DNA of 64,000 nucleotides from assembly GCF_019443505.1 (NCBI RefSeq), contig NZ_CP080377.1, positions 2,356,001 to 2,420,000 on the forward strand, in the 5' to 3' direction. The translations under genes and the position numbers were made by a program. The DNA comes from Janthinobacterium sp. PAMC25594. Lineage in GTDB: Bacteria > Pseudomonadota > Gammaproteobacteria > Burkholderiales > Burkholderiaceae_D. Shown one piece after another: positions 35,886-45,064 of the stretch. Each line of letters begins with the position of its first letter. Position 1 is the stretch's first letter. Under the pieces are notes generated by a model that made no database searches, had not been told where the DNA came from, and worked only from the letters and a program-made list of their open reading frames with translations.

Positions 35886-36278
35886 CTACCAGTCGGCAAA
35901 CGGCGTACCGTTGCGGTCCTTGCCAGGCGCGCCGCTCTTGACGTCATACACCTGGCCCGGCGTATCGTCGGGCGGCGCCACGATCAGCCATGTCGATTCG
36001 CTCTCCGTGATGGGGTCGATGGGCATGGCGCGCAGGTATTTCTTGTCCACCAGTTGCTCCAGGGTATCGGGATAGCGGCCCGTATCGCCGTGGTACTGGT
36101 CGATGGTGATGCGCAGATTGCGCAAGTTGTCCGCCAGCACGGTTTCCTTGGCCTTGTCCAGGCTGGGAAAATAGCGCGGCACGGCCAGAGTCAGCAGCAG
36201 CGCCACGATGCCCAGCACCACCAGCAGTTCGATCAGGGTAAAGCCGCGCGCGCGCGCGGCATGGTTATCGGCAGCCAT
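35886..36278 (-). CDS. Type II secretion pseudopilin
   Basis: 130 residues. After an 11-residue leader, the N-methylation motif [19 protein letters not shown] has Glu at +5. The C-terminal domain contains GDTGRYPDTLEQLVDK and a terminal DRNGTPFADW, resembling GspG-type major pseudopilins, though the calcium-site region is shortened. It would be cleaved by prepilin peptidase (not in the window) and assemble in the pseudopilus. Gap of 3 bases to the upstream pseudopilin. Confidence 0.85.
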   Translation of the reverse strand: MAADNHAARARGFTLIELLVVLGIVALLLTLAVPRYFPSLDKAKETVLADNLRNLRITIDQYHGDTGRYPDTLEQLVDKKYLRAMPIDPITESESTWLIVAPPDDTPGQVYDVKSGAPGKDRNGTPFADW

Positions 36279-36281
36279 GGT

Positions 36282-36764
36282 TCACCATAAACGGTAAGGC
36301 ACATTGTTCAGGCCGGTCTTATTGGAAGTCGAGTACACATCGTACACGTCGTCGCCCTCGCGCGGCTCGGTCGCCTCGCTGGCGTAGCTGCGCCGGCCCC
36401 ACGTCTGCGCATCGCTGAGGCTGGCATCGGCATTGAACGGGTCGCGCGGCACGCGGCGCAGGAAGAACAGCTTGCTGCGTTTCGGGTTGCGCTGGTCCGG
36501 CACGCCCTCGACCAGCACTTCCAGGCTTTTCGGGTAGCCGCTGGCGTCGGGCGCGCGCAGGATGCGGCCCTCGTCGCCAGCGCGTTTGTAGGCGTCGAGC
36601 CCTTGGCGGATCTCGCGCAGCGCGCGCCGCAGTTCCTGCTCCTGGCGCCGCTGCATGGCCACCTGCGTGACGGGCACCACCAGCGTGGCCAGCACGCCCA
36701 GGATGGCCAGGGTCACCAGCAGTTCGATCAGCGTAAAACCGCCGTGCGCGCGCGCCAGTCTCAT
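36282..36764 (-). CDS. Type II secretion pseudopilin
   Basis: 160 residues. Short leader MRLARAHGG, then [21 protein letters not shown] with Glu5. A long charged helix ([23 protein letters not shown]) leads to a globular domain with [20 protein letters not shown], a pattern seen in GspG/GspH-like minor pseudopilins of betaproteobacterial secretion loci. The start overlaps the secretin stop by 4 bases, so the pseudopilins are coupled to the secretin. Confidence 0.82.
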   Translation of the reverse strand: MRLARAHGGFTLIELLVTLAILGVLATLVVPVTQVAMQRRQEQELRRALREIRQGLDAYKRAGDEGRILRAPDASGYPKSLEVLVEGVPDQRNPKRSKLFFLRRVPRDPFNADASLSDAQTWGRRSYASEATEPREGDDVYDVYSTSNKTGLNNVPYRLW

Positions 36765-38791
36765 TTGACAGGGGGCGGCGGCACCGGCACCGGCTGGCTG
36801 GACGAGAACGGCAAGGGCGTCGCCTGCAACGGCACGGGCTGGCCGGCCGATATCGGCAAAGGCGACGCGGCAGGCTCGGGTGACGGCGCCACTTCCGGCG
36901 CGGGCACGCTCTGCGGCAAGGTCGATGGCACCTGGCCCGGCGTCATCATCGGCTGCGCCGGCGCCGGCTGCATGCCGACGGCGGACGGGCCGGAATGCAC
37001 GCTCACCGTGCCCGGCATCTGCGTGGGCGCCTTGGCCGCCATGTCGGGACGGCGGCGAAAGCTGCCTTCCGTGCCGGCCGAGAATTCCGACTCCCGCGCT
37101 TCCGGACGCTGTACCGTGCGCACCAGGCGGGGCGTGATCGACAGCACGATTTCCGTCTTCTGGCTGTCGTCCTTGCTGCTGCCGAACAGCCGTCCCAGCA
37201 CGGGTATATCTCCCAGGCCCGGCACCTTGTTGCCCGAGCTGCGCTCCTCGTTGTTGATCAGCCCCGCCAGCACCTGGTTTTCGCCATCTTTCAATTGCAG
37301 CATGGTCGACGCCTGGCGCGTGCCGATCTGGTACAGGGTCGAGCCGCTGCGGGTGATGGTGGCCGCGCCCAGGTTGCTCACTTCGAGCGAAATGCGGATG
37401 CCCACCTCGTTATTCAGGTAGATGGTCGGCTCGGCGTTCACCGTCAGGCCCACGTCCAGGTAGCTGACGGATTCGGAAGCGAAGCCGCCCGTGCCGGGCG
37501 AAATGGTGGTGGTCACCACGGGCACCCTGTCGCCGATGACGAACTTCGCCTTTTCCCGGTTCCGCACGCGGATGCGCGGGTTGGCCAGGATGTTCGCATC
37601 GCCATCCTTCTTGTTGATGTTGGCCGTCACGGACAGGTCGCTCACGCCGATGCTGCGCTGGTTCAAGTTATTCAGGTCATTGATGGTCAGGCCCATCCCG
37701 CCCGAGGTGGAGAGCGGCGTCAGGGTCAGGCCCGTTGGCCAGGCCACGCCCAGTTCCAGCAGGCGGCTGCGCTTGACTTCGAGGATTTCCAGCTCCAGCA
37801 CCACTTCCGCCTCGGGCACGTCCTGCAGCGCGATCAGGCGCTCGGCCAGGCGGATCGCCTCGGGCGTGTCGCGCACGATGACGAGGTTGAGTTTTTCATC
37901 GGCCACCACGTCGCGCGTCTTCAAAATCGTCTTGAGCGTGTTGGCCACCTGTTTGGCGTCCGCATTGGCCAGGAAGAAGGTTTTCACCAGCACTTCCTGA
38001 TACTCCTTCAATTTCGCCGCCACGTTCGGATAGATCAGGATCGTGTTCGCATCCATCACCTGCTGCTCCAGCTGGTTCGTCACCAGCAGGAAGTAGACGG
38101 CCGATTCCACCGTGCTGTTTTTCAGGAAGATCGAGGTTTTCGCGTCCGCCTTGACGTCCTTGTCGAAGACGAAATTGAGACCCGAGCGGCGCGCAATCAG
38201 TTCGAACACCTGTTTTAACGGCGCGTCGCGGAACTCGATGGTGATCGGCTGCTTGTACGATTTGGCCAGGCCCGATTCGACGATAGGCGGCGCCGTCTTT
38301 TCATCGACTTCGCGCAGCAGCGCGCGCGCGCCCGCATGGTTCGGCTGCTCCGTCAGGATGGCGTTCAGGCGCTGGCGCGCCGGGTCGTATTGTTTTGCCT
38401 CCAACGCCGCGCGTGCATCGGCCAGCAATTTCTCCTGGCGCTGCGCGCGTTCGAGCGCGCGCAAGCCGCTGTTGGCGCGCTCGTTCTGCGCATCGATGTC
38501 CAGCACGCTCAGAAAGGAGGCGCGCGCCAGGTCGCCCTGCCCCGCCTGCGCCTGGCGCTCGGCCTGCTGCAAGCGGGTGCTGGTGGCCCGTTCGCGCGCC
38601 TGCAGATACGCGCTGCGGTATTGCGCGTTGCCGGGGTCTTGCTGCAGCGCTTCCTGCAGCTTTTGCAGGCCGGCCGGGATGTGATTCTGCGCAAGCAGCT
38701 CGCGCCCGTCGCGGTAGGCCTGCTGCCCGGCGCAGCCGGACAGCAGCACCAGCAGCGCCAGCAACGGCGCCGATGAAAAGGAACGAGACAT
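36761..38791 (-). CDS. Secretin lipoprotein (GspD/PilQ/MshL-like)
   Basis: 676 residues from ATG 38791. [20 protein letters not shown] is a lipoprotein leader with Cys20. TPR-like helices (residues ~25-155) precede an STN/N0-type domain ([18 protein letters not shown]), an N1 domain ([20 protein letters not shown]), and the secretin core with [20 protein letters not shown] and [22 protein letters not shown]-terminal ~110-residue Pro/Ser-rich tail follows. The multimer should form the outer-membrane channel. The start codon shares one base with the stop of the upstream gene (ATGA). Confidence 0.9.
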   Translation of the reverse strand: MSRSFSSAPLLALLVLLSGCAGQQAYRDGRELLAQNHIPAGLQKLQEALQQDPGNAQYRSAYLQARERATSTRLQQAERQAQAGQGDLARASFLSVLDIDAQNERANSGLRALERAQRQEKLLADARAALEAKQYDPARQRLNAILTEQPNHAGARALLREVDEKTAPPIVESGLAKSYKQPITIEFRDAPLKQVFELIARRSGLNFVFDKDVKADAKTSIFLKNSTVESAVYFLLVTNQLEQQVMDANTILIYPNVAAKLKEYQEVLVKTFFLANADAKQVANTLKTILKTRDVVADEKLNLVIVRDTPEAIRLAERLIALQDVPEAEVVLELEILEVKRSRLLELGVAWPTGLTLTPLSTSGGMGLTINDLNNLNQRSIGVSDLSVTANINKKDGDANILANPRIRVRNREKAKFVIGDRVPVVTTTISPGTGGFASESVSYLDVGLTVNAEPTIYLNNEVGIRISLEVSNLGAATITRSGSTLYQIGTRQASTMLQLKDGENQVLAGLINNEERSSGNKVPGLGDIPVLGRLFGSSKDDSQKTEIVLSITPRLVRTVQRPEARESEFSAGTEGSFRRRPDMAAKAPTQMPGTVSVHSGPSAVGMQPAPAQPMMTPGQVPSTLPQSVPAPEVAPSPEPAASPLPISAGQPVPLQATPLPFSSSQPVPVPPPPVK

Positions 38792-39312
38792 CACTCGAGT
38801 ACTCCAATGTTGAGCTGCTGAAGCTGGTTCAACGGCAGATAGGTGAGCGTCATGACGGGCGGCGCGATCGTCACGACCTTGTAGGTGCCATCGATGACGG
38901 TATGGGCGCGCACGATATACGTCTTGTCGGCGCGCGACAAAAACACTTCCCAGGCGCCGTCGGCGGCCGCCTTGCCCAGGTAGACGAAAGGCAGCGGTGG
39001 CGCCATCGGCGGTGGCGGCGGCGGTGGGGCGACGGCTACCACCTTCGGCGGCGGCCGATTCCAGTTCTGGCTCTGGAAGACGCCATCGGCGCCGCCAAAG
39101 GTGTCGCCCTCCTCGCCCGCCACCTCGCTGCGCGGCAGCAGTGCCAGGATGGCTGGCTGCGCGACGGCAGGCCTGGCAGCGCGCTGGCGCGCGGGCGCGA
39201 CGGCCCGCTCGACCGCCTCGGCCACCCCGGACACGGGCTGGCGCTCGCCGAACAGCAGCAAGGCGCCCGCGCCCAGCAAGCCGGCCAGCATGAGCCAGTG
39301 GCGCGGCGTCAT
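38791..39312 (-). CDS. Proline-rich inner-membrane protein of the secretion system
   Basis: 173 residues. One membrane helix (HWLMLAGLLGAGALLLF) near the N-terminus, a linker with a run of prolines (near residues 95-105), and a C-terminal beta-domain with FVYLGKAAADGAWEVFLSRA and LTYLPLNQLQQLNIG. Position before the secretin, topology and the small C-terminal domain resemble PilP or GspC, which connect the inner-membrane platform to the secretin. I recall similar genes annotated with the uninformative name secretion system X; no function has been shown. Confidence 0.68.
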   Translation of the reverse strand: MTPRHWLMLAGLLGAGALLLFGERQPVSGVAEAVERAVAPARQRAARPAVAQPAILALLPRSEVAGEEGDTFGGADGVFQSQNWNRPPPKVVAVAPPPPPPPMAPPLPFVYLGKAAADGAWEVFLSRADKTYIVRAHTVIDGTYKVVTIAPPVMTLTYLPLNQLQQLNIGVLE

Positions 39313-39872
39313 GGTGCATCTCCCGCGCTGTCAGTCAAATAAAAGGTCAGGCGCAGGCGCGCTTCGAGTTGCGTATCGGCGATCTGCTCGCGGCGAAAAC
39401 TCAGTTCGTCGAGCGAGGCGAACGGCATGGCGCGCAGTGCTTGCAGCGCGAACTGCCACACGGCCGCATAACTGCCCTTCAGCGGCAAGGTCACCTGGTA
39501 TGTGGCGACCCTGCCGGCCTTGTCGTAGCCGCTCTTGTATTCGCCCTGCGCCAGCAGCAAGCCGTTTTTCGCGGCCAGGTCGAACAGCTGCTTGACTTGC
39601 TGCTCGACGTGGCGCTGCTGGCCCAGCGTCGCATGGAAGCGCGCCAGGTTCTCGCTCGATGTCGCCACCGGTGCCGCAGCAACTGCGGCCAGGGAGGCCA
39701 CCGGCAATGGACGCGCTTCCAGCCGCGCCGCCACGGCGCGCTGCTGCCAGGCCCAGGCCCAGGCGGCCATGCCCAGCATGAGCAAGGCCACGGCCAGGCA
39801 GGCAGGCGCGCCCGCGCGGCGCAGCAGCAGTTGCGCGCGCAGGCGCAGCATCGCGAGGTCGATAACCATCAT
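39309..39872 (-). CDS. PilO/GspM-like inner-membrane protein
   Basis: 187 residues. One N-terminal membrane helix (CLAVALLMLGMAAWAWAW), a coiled stretch, and a C-terminal ferredoxin-like domain with YQVTLPLKGSYAAVWQFALQ and a conserved MPFASLDELSFRR. That layout is common to PilO and GspM. It would pair with the PilN-like protein encoded just before it. The start overlaps the upstream gene stop by four bases. Confidence 0.72.
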   Translation of the reverse strand: MMVIDLAMLRLRAQLLLRRAGAPACLAVALLMLGMAAWAWAWQQRAVAARLEARPLPVASLAAVAAAPVATSSENLARFHATLGQQRHVEQQVKQLFDLAAKNGLLLAQGEYKSGYDKAGRVATYQVTLPLKGSYAAVWQFALQALRAMPFASLDELSFRREQIADTQLEARLRLTFYLTDSAGDAP

Positions 39873-40417
39873 GGCGTGCCCCAGCGCGCTTCGAGCTGGA
39901 AGCGCAAAGGCTGGTTCGGATCGAGCGCGTTGATTTCATGGCGCAGCAGCTGCACGCGCACGCCGAACAGTTCCTGCCGCTTCAATTGCGCGATGTAGGC
40001 CACCATGGCGTCGCTGCTGGTGGTTTCGGCCGTGATCTTCAGCACGCGCTTGCGCGCATCCGGTTCCAGCGCCAGCAGCGCGATGCCCGGCGGCGTGGCG
40101 CTGGTCAGCGCATCCTGCAGGTCGCGCCACGGCAGGTTCAGTTGCAGGATGGCCGCATTCACGGCCGCCGCCTGCGCCGGCGCAATCGGTACGATCGCCA
40201 CGGGTGCCGGCCCCTGCGTGGCTTGCGCCACGCGCTGCTGCGCGCGCTGCCAGTGCGCCGCGCTGGCCTGCTGGCGCTGCCGAGCGGCGCTGCCGGCCCA
40301 CGCCGCCGTGACGATCAAGGCCACGCCCAGCGCGCCCACGCACCACGCCCAGGCGGGCACGCGCTGCAGGCTGCGGCGCCAGCCTGGTGGCGCGAAATCG
40401 ATATCGAGGCGCGTCAT
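39869..40417 (-). CDS. PilN-like inner-membrane protein
   Basis: 182 residues from ATG 40417. The cytoplasmic start MTRLDIDFAPPGWRRSLQRV resembles the INLLP-type tail by which PilN binds PilM. A single membrane helix (WAWCVGALGVALIVTAAWAG) and a periplasmic coiled-coil/ferredoxin-like domain follow. Overlaps of four bases on both sides indicate tight coupling. The C-terminal half of a split GspL is the alternative. Confidence 0.7.
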   Translation of the reverse strand: MTRLDIDFAPPGWRRSLQRVPAWAWCVGALGVALIVTAAWAGSAARQRQQASAAHWQRAQQRVAQATQGPAPVAIVPIAPAQAAAVNAAILQLNLPWRDLQDALTSATPPGIALLALEPDARKRVLKITAETTSSDAMVAYIAQLKRQELFGVRVQLLRHEINALDPNQPLRFQLEARWGTP

Positions 40418-41253
40418 GCCAGGCCTCCGCTGCGGGCCAGGCGGGCGGCCGGCGACAGGGTACCTTCCCCATCCGGCGTGGAAAAAACCTGGCAGTGGAA
40501 CGCTTCCGCCTGCGCCAGCCAGGCGGGCGGTGGCGCGCCGCACAGCTGCAGCAGCGCCGGTGCGGGCACGCCTTGCAGCAGCGCTTCGCGCGCCAGCGTC
40601 TGCTCCAGCCAGTCGCGGCCTGCATCCTGCGGCACGGGCAGCGCGCGCACGGCGCGCAGGCCTCCATCATGACGCACGCCCAGGGTCAAGGTGTTCTCCT
40701 GCAACTGGCCAAACCAGGCGCCCGGTTTCAGCGCGCCGTGCCAGCGGTTCCAGTGGCGCGCAAATTGCGGCGTAATAAAGATCAGGGCCAGCTTGCGTTC
40801 GGCCGCCACGCGCGTCAGCTGCGCCAGCAGCGCGCGCGGCACGGCGCAGAAAAACGGTGCGCGCGCATCCCAGGCACTGCTGCTGTGCCACAGGCCGGGC
40901 GCATCGCCATACAGCGACTGGAAGCGCAGCGCGGCGGCCGCCTCGATGTCGGCCAGGCGCGCGGCGCCCTGCGGCATGTCCACTTGCCACAGGCGCGCCA
41001 GCGCGTCGTCGAGCACCACGGCCAGGGGCCAGCCAGCATATTGCCCCGCCGGCAGAATCTGCTCCAGCGCCTGGCCCAGGGCGGCAAAGTCGCCATGCAG
41101 GCCCAGACCGGCGTGCGGCACATACGCGGCTTCGCCCAGCAGGCTCCAGGCGGGCGCGCGCCAGCGGCTGCCGCGCCACAGGCTCATGTGGCCCGCCGCC
41201 ACGCCCAGGCGCAATGCTTGTCCCAATCTCAACTTCGCGAAACTTCTACGCAT
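40414..41253 (-). CDS. PilM/GspL-like cytoplasmic component
   Basis: 279 residues from ATG 41253. No membrane segment is visible. The sequence is Trp/Ala/Leu-rich, with LGVAAGHMSLWRGSRW at the start and LRAVRALPVPQDAGRDWLEQ later, as in the actin-like PilM or the cytoplasmic part of GspL. Clear nucleotide-binding motifs are not recognisable, so the call rests mostly on gene order between the ATPase and the PilN-like gene. It overlaps the GspE gene by 8 bases. Confidence 0.55.
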   Translation of the reverse strand: MRRSFAKLRLGQALRLGVAAGHMSLWRGSRWRAPAWSLLGEAAYVPHAGLGLHGDFAALGQALEQILPAGQYAGWPLAVVLDDALARLWQVDMPQGAARLADIEAAAALRFQSLYGDAPGLWHSSSAWDARAPFFCAVPRALLAQLTRVAAERKLALIFITPQFARHWNRWHGALKPGAWFGQLQENTLTLGVRHDGGLRAVRALPVPQDAGRDWLEQTLAREALLQGVPAPALLQLCGAPPPAWLAQAEAFHCQVFSTPDGEGTLSPAARLARSGGLA

Positions 41254-42952
41254 GCAGGGTGACCCTCTTGATTTCCGTGATGGTGGTGGCGCCCCGCTTG
41301 ACCAGTTCCAGCGCCGCCAGACGCAGGCTGCGCGTGCCATTCGCATACGCGGCCGCCTTGATCTGGCGGATCGGTTTTTTATCGACGATGAGTTCGCGGA
41401 TTTCATCGGTCAGCACGAGGATTTCGGCGATCGAGCGGCGTCCCTTGTAGCCCGTGCCGCGGCAGTCGCCGCAACCCTTGCCCTGCTTGAATTGATACTG
41501 CGCCACGTCGGCGCGCGCCAGGCCCACGCTGGCCAGTTCACTGTCGTCGGGCGTGTAGTCGGTGGCGCAATGGGGGCAGTTGGTGCGGATCAGCCGCTGC
41601 GCCCAGATGCCGTTCAGGGCCGAGACAAACGCATACGGGTCGATGCCCATGTGGGTAAAACGGCCGAACACGTCAAACACATTATTCGCATGCACGGTGG
41701 TGAGCACCAGGTGACCGGTAAGCGCCGACTGCACGGCGATTTCCGCCGTCTCGCGGTCGCGGATCTCGCCCACCATGATTTTATCGGGATCATGGCGCAG
41801 GATCGAGCGCAAGCCCCTGGCAAAGGTCAGTCCCTTCTTTTCATTCACGGGTATCTGCAAAATGCCGGGCAGCTGGTATTCGACGGGGTCTTCGATGGTG
41901 ATGATCTTTTCGCGCCCGTTGTGGATTTCCGTCAGCGCCGCATATAAAGTCGTGGTCTTGCCCGACCCCGTGGGGCCGGTGACGAGCAACATGCCGTAGG
42001 CTTCCTGCGCCAGGGCGCGCAACGCTTCGAGCGATTGGGCGTCAAAGCCCAGCGCTTCGAGGGTCAGCGCGCCATAGGCCTCGATCATGGCGCGCTTGTC
42101 GAGGATGCGGATGACGGCATCCTCGCCATGGATGCTGGGCATGATGGAGACGCGCAAATCGATTTCGCGCCCGCCCGATTCGACGCGGAAGCTGCCGTCC
42201 TGCGGCACGCGGCGTTCGGCGATATCGAGTTCGGCCAGCACCTTCAGGCGCGAGATGATGTGTTCGGCCACTTCGATGCCGTTGACGGCCGTGGCGTGAT
42301 CGAGCACGCCGTCGATCCGGTACTTGACGGCCAGGCCGCCGGCCGTGCTTTCCAGGTGGATGTCCGAGGCGCCCGCCTTCAGCGCGTCGTACAGGGTCGA
42401 GTTGACCAGCTTGACGGCGGGGCTGGCCGCTTCCGAGACGCTGGCGAATGACAGCACGGCGGCCGTCTTGCCGTCGCGCCGCGCGTCCGAGGCGGCACCG
42501 GGCAGCAGGCTGTCGACGGCGCGCGCCGATTCTTCCTGCTTCGACAGGTAGGCGCCGATGTCGGCCTGCAGCGCCAGGCGCACAGTCAAGCTGGCCTGTC
42601 CCGCGCGCGCGCCCAGCCAGGTTTGCAGGTCGAGATCGAACGGGTCGGCGATCACGCCCAGCAGCTGACCATCATCGGCGCGCAGCAGCACGCTGTGGCG
42701 CGCCAAGGCCTGCGACAGCGGCAGCAGGTCGAAGGCGGGGACGTATGCCAGCATGTCGGCCGTTTCCAGCACGGCCAGACCGAACGGGCGCGCCAGTGCG
42801 CGCACCACGGCGCGCGCGTCGATGCCGCTCAAGTGCCGCAATTCTTCGACCAGGCTGCGCTTCGATTGCCGGCACAGGGCGCGCGCGCGCTGCAGCAGCG
42901 CGGCGTCGATGGTCACGCCGGGCGCGCCGGGTTCGGGACTGGTATGCATCAT
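41246..42952 (-). CDS. gspE: Type II secretion ATPase GspE
   Basis: 568 residues. Traffic ATPase that powers pseudopilus assembly. N-terminal N1E-like region (~1-130); then Walker A GPTGSGKTTTLYAAL, Asp box ITIEDPVEYQLPGI, Walker B-like IMVGEIRDRETAEIA and the tetracysteine zinc site CPHCATDY...CGDCRGTGYKGR. The zinc site and length fit GspE/PilB rather than PilT. The start overlaps the gspF stop by four bases. Confidence 0.93.
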   Translation of the reverse strand: MMHTSPEPGAPGVTIDAALLQRARALCRQSKRSLVEELRHLSGIDARAVVRALARPFGLAVLETADMLAYVPAFDLLPLSQALARHSVLLRADDGQLLGVIADPFDLDLQTWLGARAGQASLTVRLALQADIGAYLSKQEESARAVDSLLPGAASDARRDGKTAAVLSFASVSEAASPAVKLVNSTLYDALKAGASDIHLESTAGGLAVKYRIDGVLDHATAVNGIEVAEHIISRLKVLAELDIAERRVPQDGSFRVESGGREIDLRVSIMPSIHGEDAVIRILDKRAMIEAYGALTLEALGFDAQSLEALRALAQEAYGMLLVTGPTGSGKTTTLYAALTEIHNGREKIITIEDPVEYQLPGILQIPVNEKKGLTFARGLRSILRHDPDKIMVGEIRDRETAEIAVQSALTGHLVLTTVHANNVFDVFGRFTHMGIDPYAFVSALNGIWAQRLIRTNCPHCATDYTPDDSELASVGLARADVAQYQFKQGKGCGDCRGTGYKGRRSIAEILVLTDEIRELIVDKKPIRQIKAAAYANGTRSLRLAALELVKRGATTITEIKRVTLHA

Positions 42953-44154
42953 GAAATATCGCCGGCAAGGTCAAAGATGGGCATGTACAGCAGGATCACG
43001 ATGGCGCCCACGATCAGGCCGATGGCGGCCATCAGCAGCGGCTCGAAGGTGCGCGTGAAGCGGTCGATCCAGCGGCTGATTTCACCGTCGTAAAAGGCCG
43101 CCGACTGCGTCAGCATGGGGCCCATGTCGCCCGTGCGCTCGCCCACGCGCAGCATGCGCAGGGAAATCGGCGTCGTCAGTTGATGCTGCTCAAACGCGGA
43201 CGACAGGGGCTGGCCCGCCTCGATGGCGCCGCGCGCGCCCTGCAGGGACGCCTGCATGCGCGGCGAGACCATCGCTTGCACGGTGGAAATTGCCTGCACG
43301 ATGGTGATGCCGCCTTCTGCCAGCATGCCCAGGGTCAGGTACAGGCGCGACAGTTCATAGATGCGCACGCGCTCGCCGATGCCGGGCAGTGTCGCCAGCA
43401 GGCGCGCCACGCCGCCGTGGCGCAGCAGGCGCCGCACGGCCGTAAATACGACGCTGCCGACCAGCGCCAGGCCGAGCAACAGCAGCAGGCCGTGTTCGGT
43501 GACGAACTGGCCCCAGCTGAGCATGACTTGCGACATCCACGGCAGGTTGCGCCCGGCGCCCTGGTAAACCTCGGCAAAGCGCGGCACCACATAGCTGATC
43601 AGAAAGGCGCTGACGCCGCCGCCCACAGCCAGCAGGATGGCCGGATAGATGGCGGCGCTGACGATTTTACTGCGCACCGTATCGATGCGCTGCTGGTAGT
43701 CGATGTAGCGCGACAGCGCGCGCGGCAAGTCGCTGGTGCCTTCGGCCGCCTTGACGATGCCGATGTATAAGGGGGGGAACAGTTCGGCCTGCTCTGCCAG
43801 CACGGCGGAAAAACGCTTGCCTTCTCGCAAGCCTTCCAGCAGACGCGTGAGCACGCTGCGCGTGGCGGGCGACGCTTCCTTTTCCAGCAAGGCTTCCAGC
43901 GCTTCGACGATGCCCAGGCCCGCATTGAGCAGCGCCAGCAATTCCTGGCTGAACAGCAGCAAGGGCAGCGCCCGCGCGCGCTGGCGCCCGGCCGCGCTGA
44001 ACGGCGTGGCGCGCAGCGGACGGATGGCGCTGACGAACAGTCCCCGCGCCTCGGCCTGGCGGCGCGCGTCCGCTTCGTCGCGGCCGTCGATTACGCACGT
44101 CGTCAGGGTAGCAACGGCCTGGTCCGTGGAAAGCGCGCGCACTTCAAACTGCAT
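42949..44154 (-). CDS. gspF: Type II secretion platform protein GspF
   Basis: 401 residues. Two GspF domains: LLFSQELLALLNAGLGIVEAL (first) and LYLTLGMLAEGGITIVQAI (second), each followed by membrane helices; the C-terminus ends in LIVGAIVILLYMPIFDLAGD. It forms the inner-membrane platform on which GspE acts. It follows gspG after a gap of 199 bases that is mostly occupied by a structured repeat (44195-44354). Confidence 0.93.
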   Translation of the reverse strand: MQFEVRALSTDQAVATLTTCVIDGRDEADARRQAEARGLFVSAIRPLRATPFSAAGRQRARALPLLLFSQELLALLNAGLGIVEALEALLEKEASPATRSVLTRLLEGLREGKRFSAVLAEQAELFPPLYIGIVKAAEGTSDLPRALSRYIDYQQRIDTVRSKIVSAAIYPAILLAVGGGVSAFLISYVVPRFAEVYQGAGRNLPWMSQVMLSWGQFVTEHGLLLLLGLALVGSVVFTAVRRLLRHGGVARLLATLPGIGERVRIYELSRLYLTLGMLAEGGITIVQAISTVQAMVSPRMQASLQGARGAIEAGQPLSSAFEQHQLTTPISLRMLRVGERTGDMGPMLTQSAAFYDGEISRWIDRFTRTFEPLLMAAIGLIVGAIVILLYMPIFDLAGDIS

Positions 44155-44194
44155 GATGGCGTGGCCGTGACGAAAGAGTGGGCGCGCTGGTCTT

Positions 44195-44354
44195 AGAGCC
44201 TATGCCAGTAGGGAGCGTCTTCTGCTGGCAGTTCATCAGGAGCGCGGACAAGGCGTGAGGAGGACGCGTGGCGAGCCACGCGACGACGATCAACGCAGTC
44301 CCCGCTTCTGAGGGGCGCCAGCAGGGGATGTATTCATCTACTGGGATAGGCTCT
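44195..44354. mobile_element. 160-bp element with 17-bp terminal inverted repeats
   Basis: AGAGCCTATGCCAGTAG (44195-44211) and CTACTGGGATAGGCTCT (44338-44354) are inverted copies with one mismatch. Nested inside are CTGCTGGC (44222-44229) / GCCAGCAG (44317-44324), a CCCC/GGGG hairpin (44300-44315) and a central palindrome CGCGTGGC/GCCACGCG (44265-44282). No coding capacity. It ends inside the stop codon of gspG and separates it from gspF. MITE, REP-like or structured RNA are all possible. Confidence 0.6.
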
Positions 44355-44797
44355 TATTGCGAGCTGATGTCGGCATTCTCGCCGCTGCCGCCCGGCTGGC
44401 CATCCTTGCCCATCGATACGATGTCATATTCGCCCTTGCTGCCGGGTGCGCGGTATTGATAGGCATGGCCCCATGGGTCGAGCGGCACGGCCTTTTTCAG
44501 GTAGGGGCCATTCCAGCGCGTGCCGGCGGCCGGCGGCGCCACCAGCAGCGCGGCCAGGCCTTCTTCCGTGCTCGGGTAGCGCCCCACGTCGAGGCGGTAA
44601 GTATCGAGCGATTTTTCAAACGCCTCAATCTGCGCCTTGGCCACCGTCACTTCGGATTTGCCCAGCTGGGCGAAATATTTGGGGCCGACATAGGCCGCCA
44701 GCAAGCCGATGATCACGATGACGACCAGCAATTCGAGCAAGGTAAAGCCGCGCGCATGGCGCGTTGCCGCAAAGTTCTGCCTGTGTGCTGCATGCAT
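44354..44797 (-). CDS. gspG: Major pseudopilin GspG
   Basis: 147 residues. Leader of 16 residues, then GFTLLELLVVIVIIGLLAAYV with Glu5, and the canonical GspG body: DTYRLDVGRYPSTEEGLAAL, RWNGPYLKKAVPLDPWGHAY and YDIVSMGKDGQPGGSGENAD, the last being the calcium-binding loop. First gene of the secretion operon; a perfect sigma54 promoter is 170 bases upstream. Its stop codon TAA is partly supplied by the terminal repeat of the 160-bp element. Confidence 0.95.
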   Translation of the reverse strand: MHAAHRQNFAATRHARGFTLLELLVVIVIIGLLAAYVGPKYFAQLGKSEVTVAKAQIEAFEKSLDTYRLDVGRYPSTEEGLAALLVAPPAAGTRWNGPYLKKAVPLDPWGHAYQYRAPGSKGEYDIVSMGKDGQPGGSGENADISSQ

Positions 44798-44980
44798 CCG
44801 GTAACTCCTTCTTGCCTACCTTCAATACATTGCCGCCATGTGCGCCGCTGGTGGCTGCGCACAGACGGCGCGCGCCTGCCTGATGCCTAGCAGGCTACCA
44901 TGCCGCTTATGGTTAATACAATCTTTTATTTGTACTGAAAACAACAAAAACCCTGGGGAAACCATCGCGTTTGCACTAAC

Positions 44981-44995
44981 GCAAATCGCGTGCCA
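44981..44995 (-). promoter_or_regulatory. Sigma54 (-24/-12) promoter of the type II-like operon
   Basis: The minus strand reads TGGCACGCGATTTGC, an 11 of 11 match to the RpoN consensus TGGCACG-N4-TTGC. Transcription would start near 44969 and run into gspG after a leader of about 170 bases. It requires an enhancer-binding activator, whose site I cannot identify. Confidence 0.75.
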
Positions 44996-45013
44996 CCGGA
45001 CCTGGCGCGGGCG

Positions 45014-45019
45014 TACAAT
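45014..45019 (+). promoter_or_regulatory. Possible -10 box of the I9-like gene
   Basis: TACAAT on the plus strand, 46 bases before the chosen ATG at 45065. No good -35 is visible. Confidence 0.35.
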
Positions 45020-45064
45020 CGGCGCATGAGCGGCCCTGCCGCCGCCACCTGCCGAAGGAATTGC

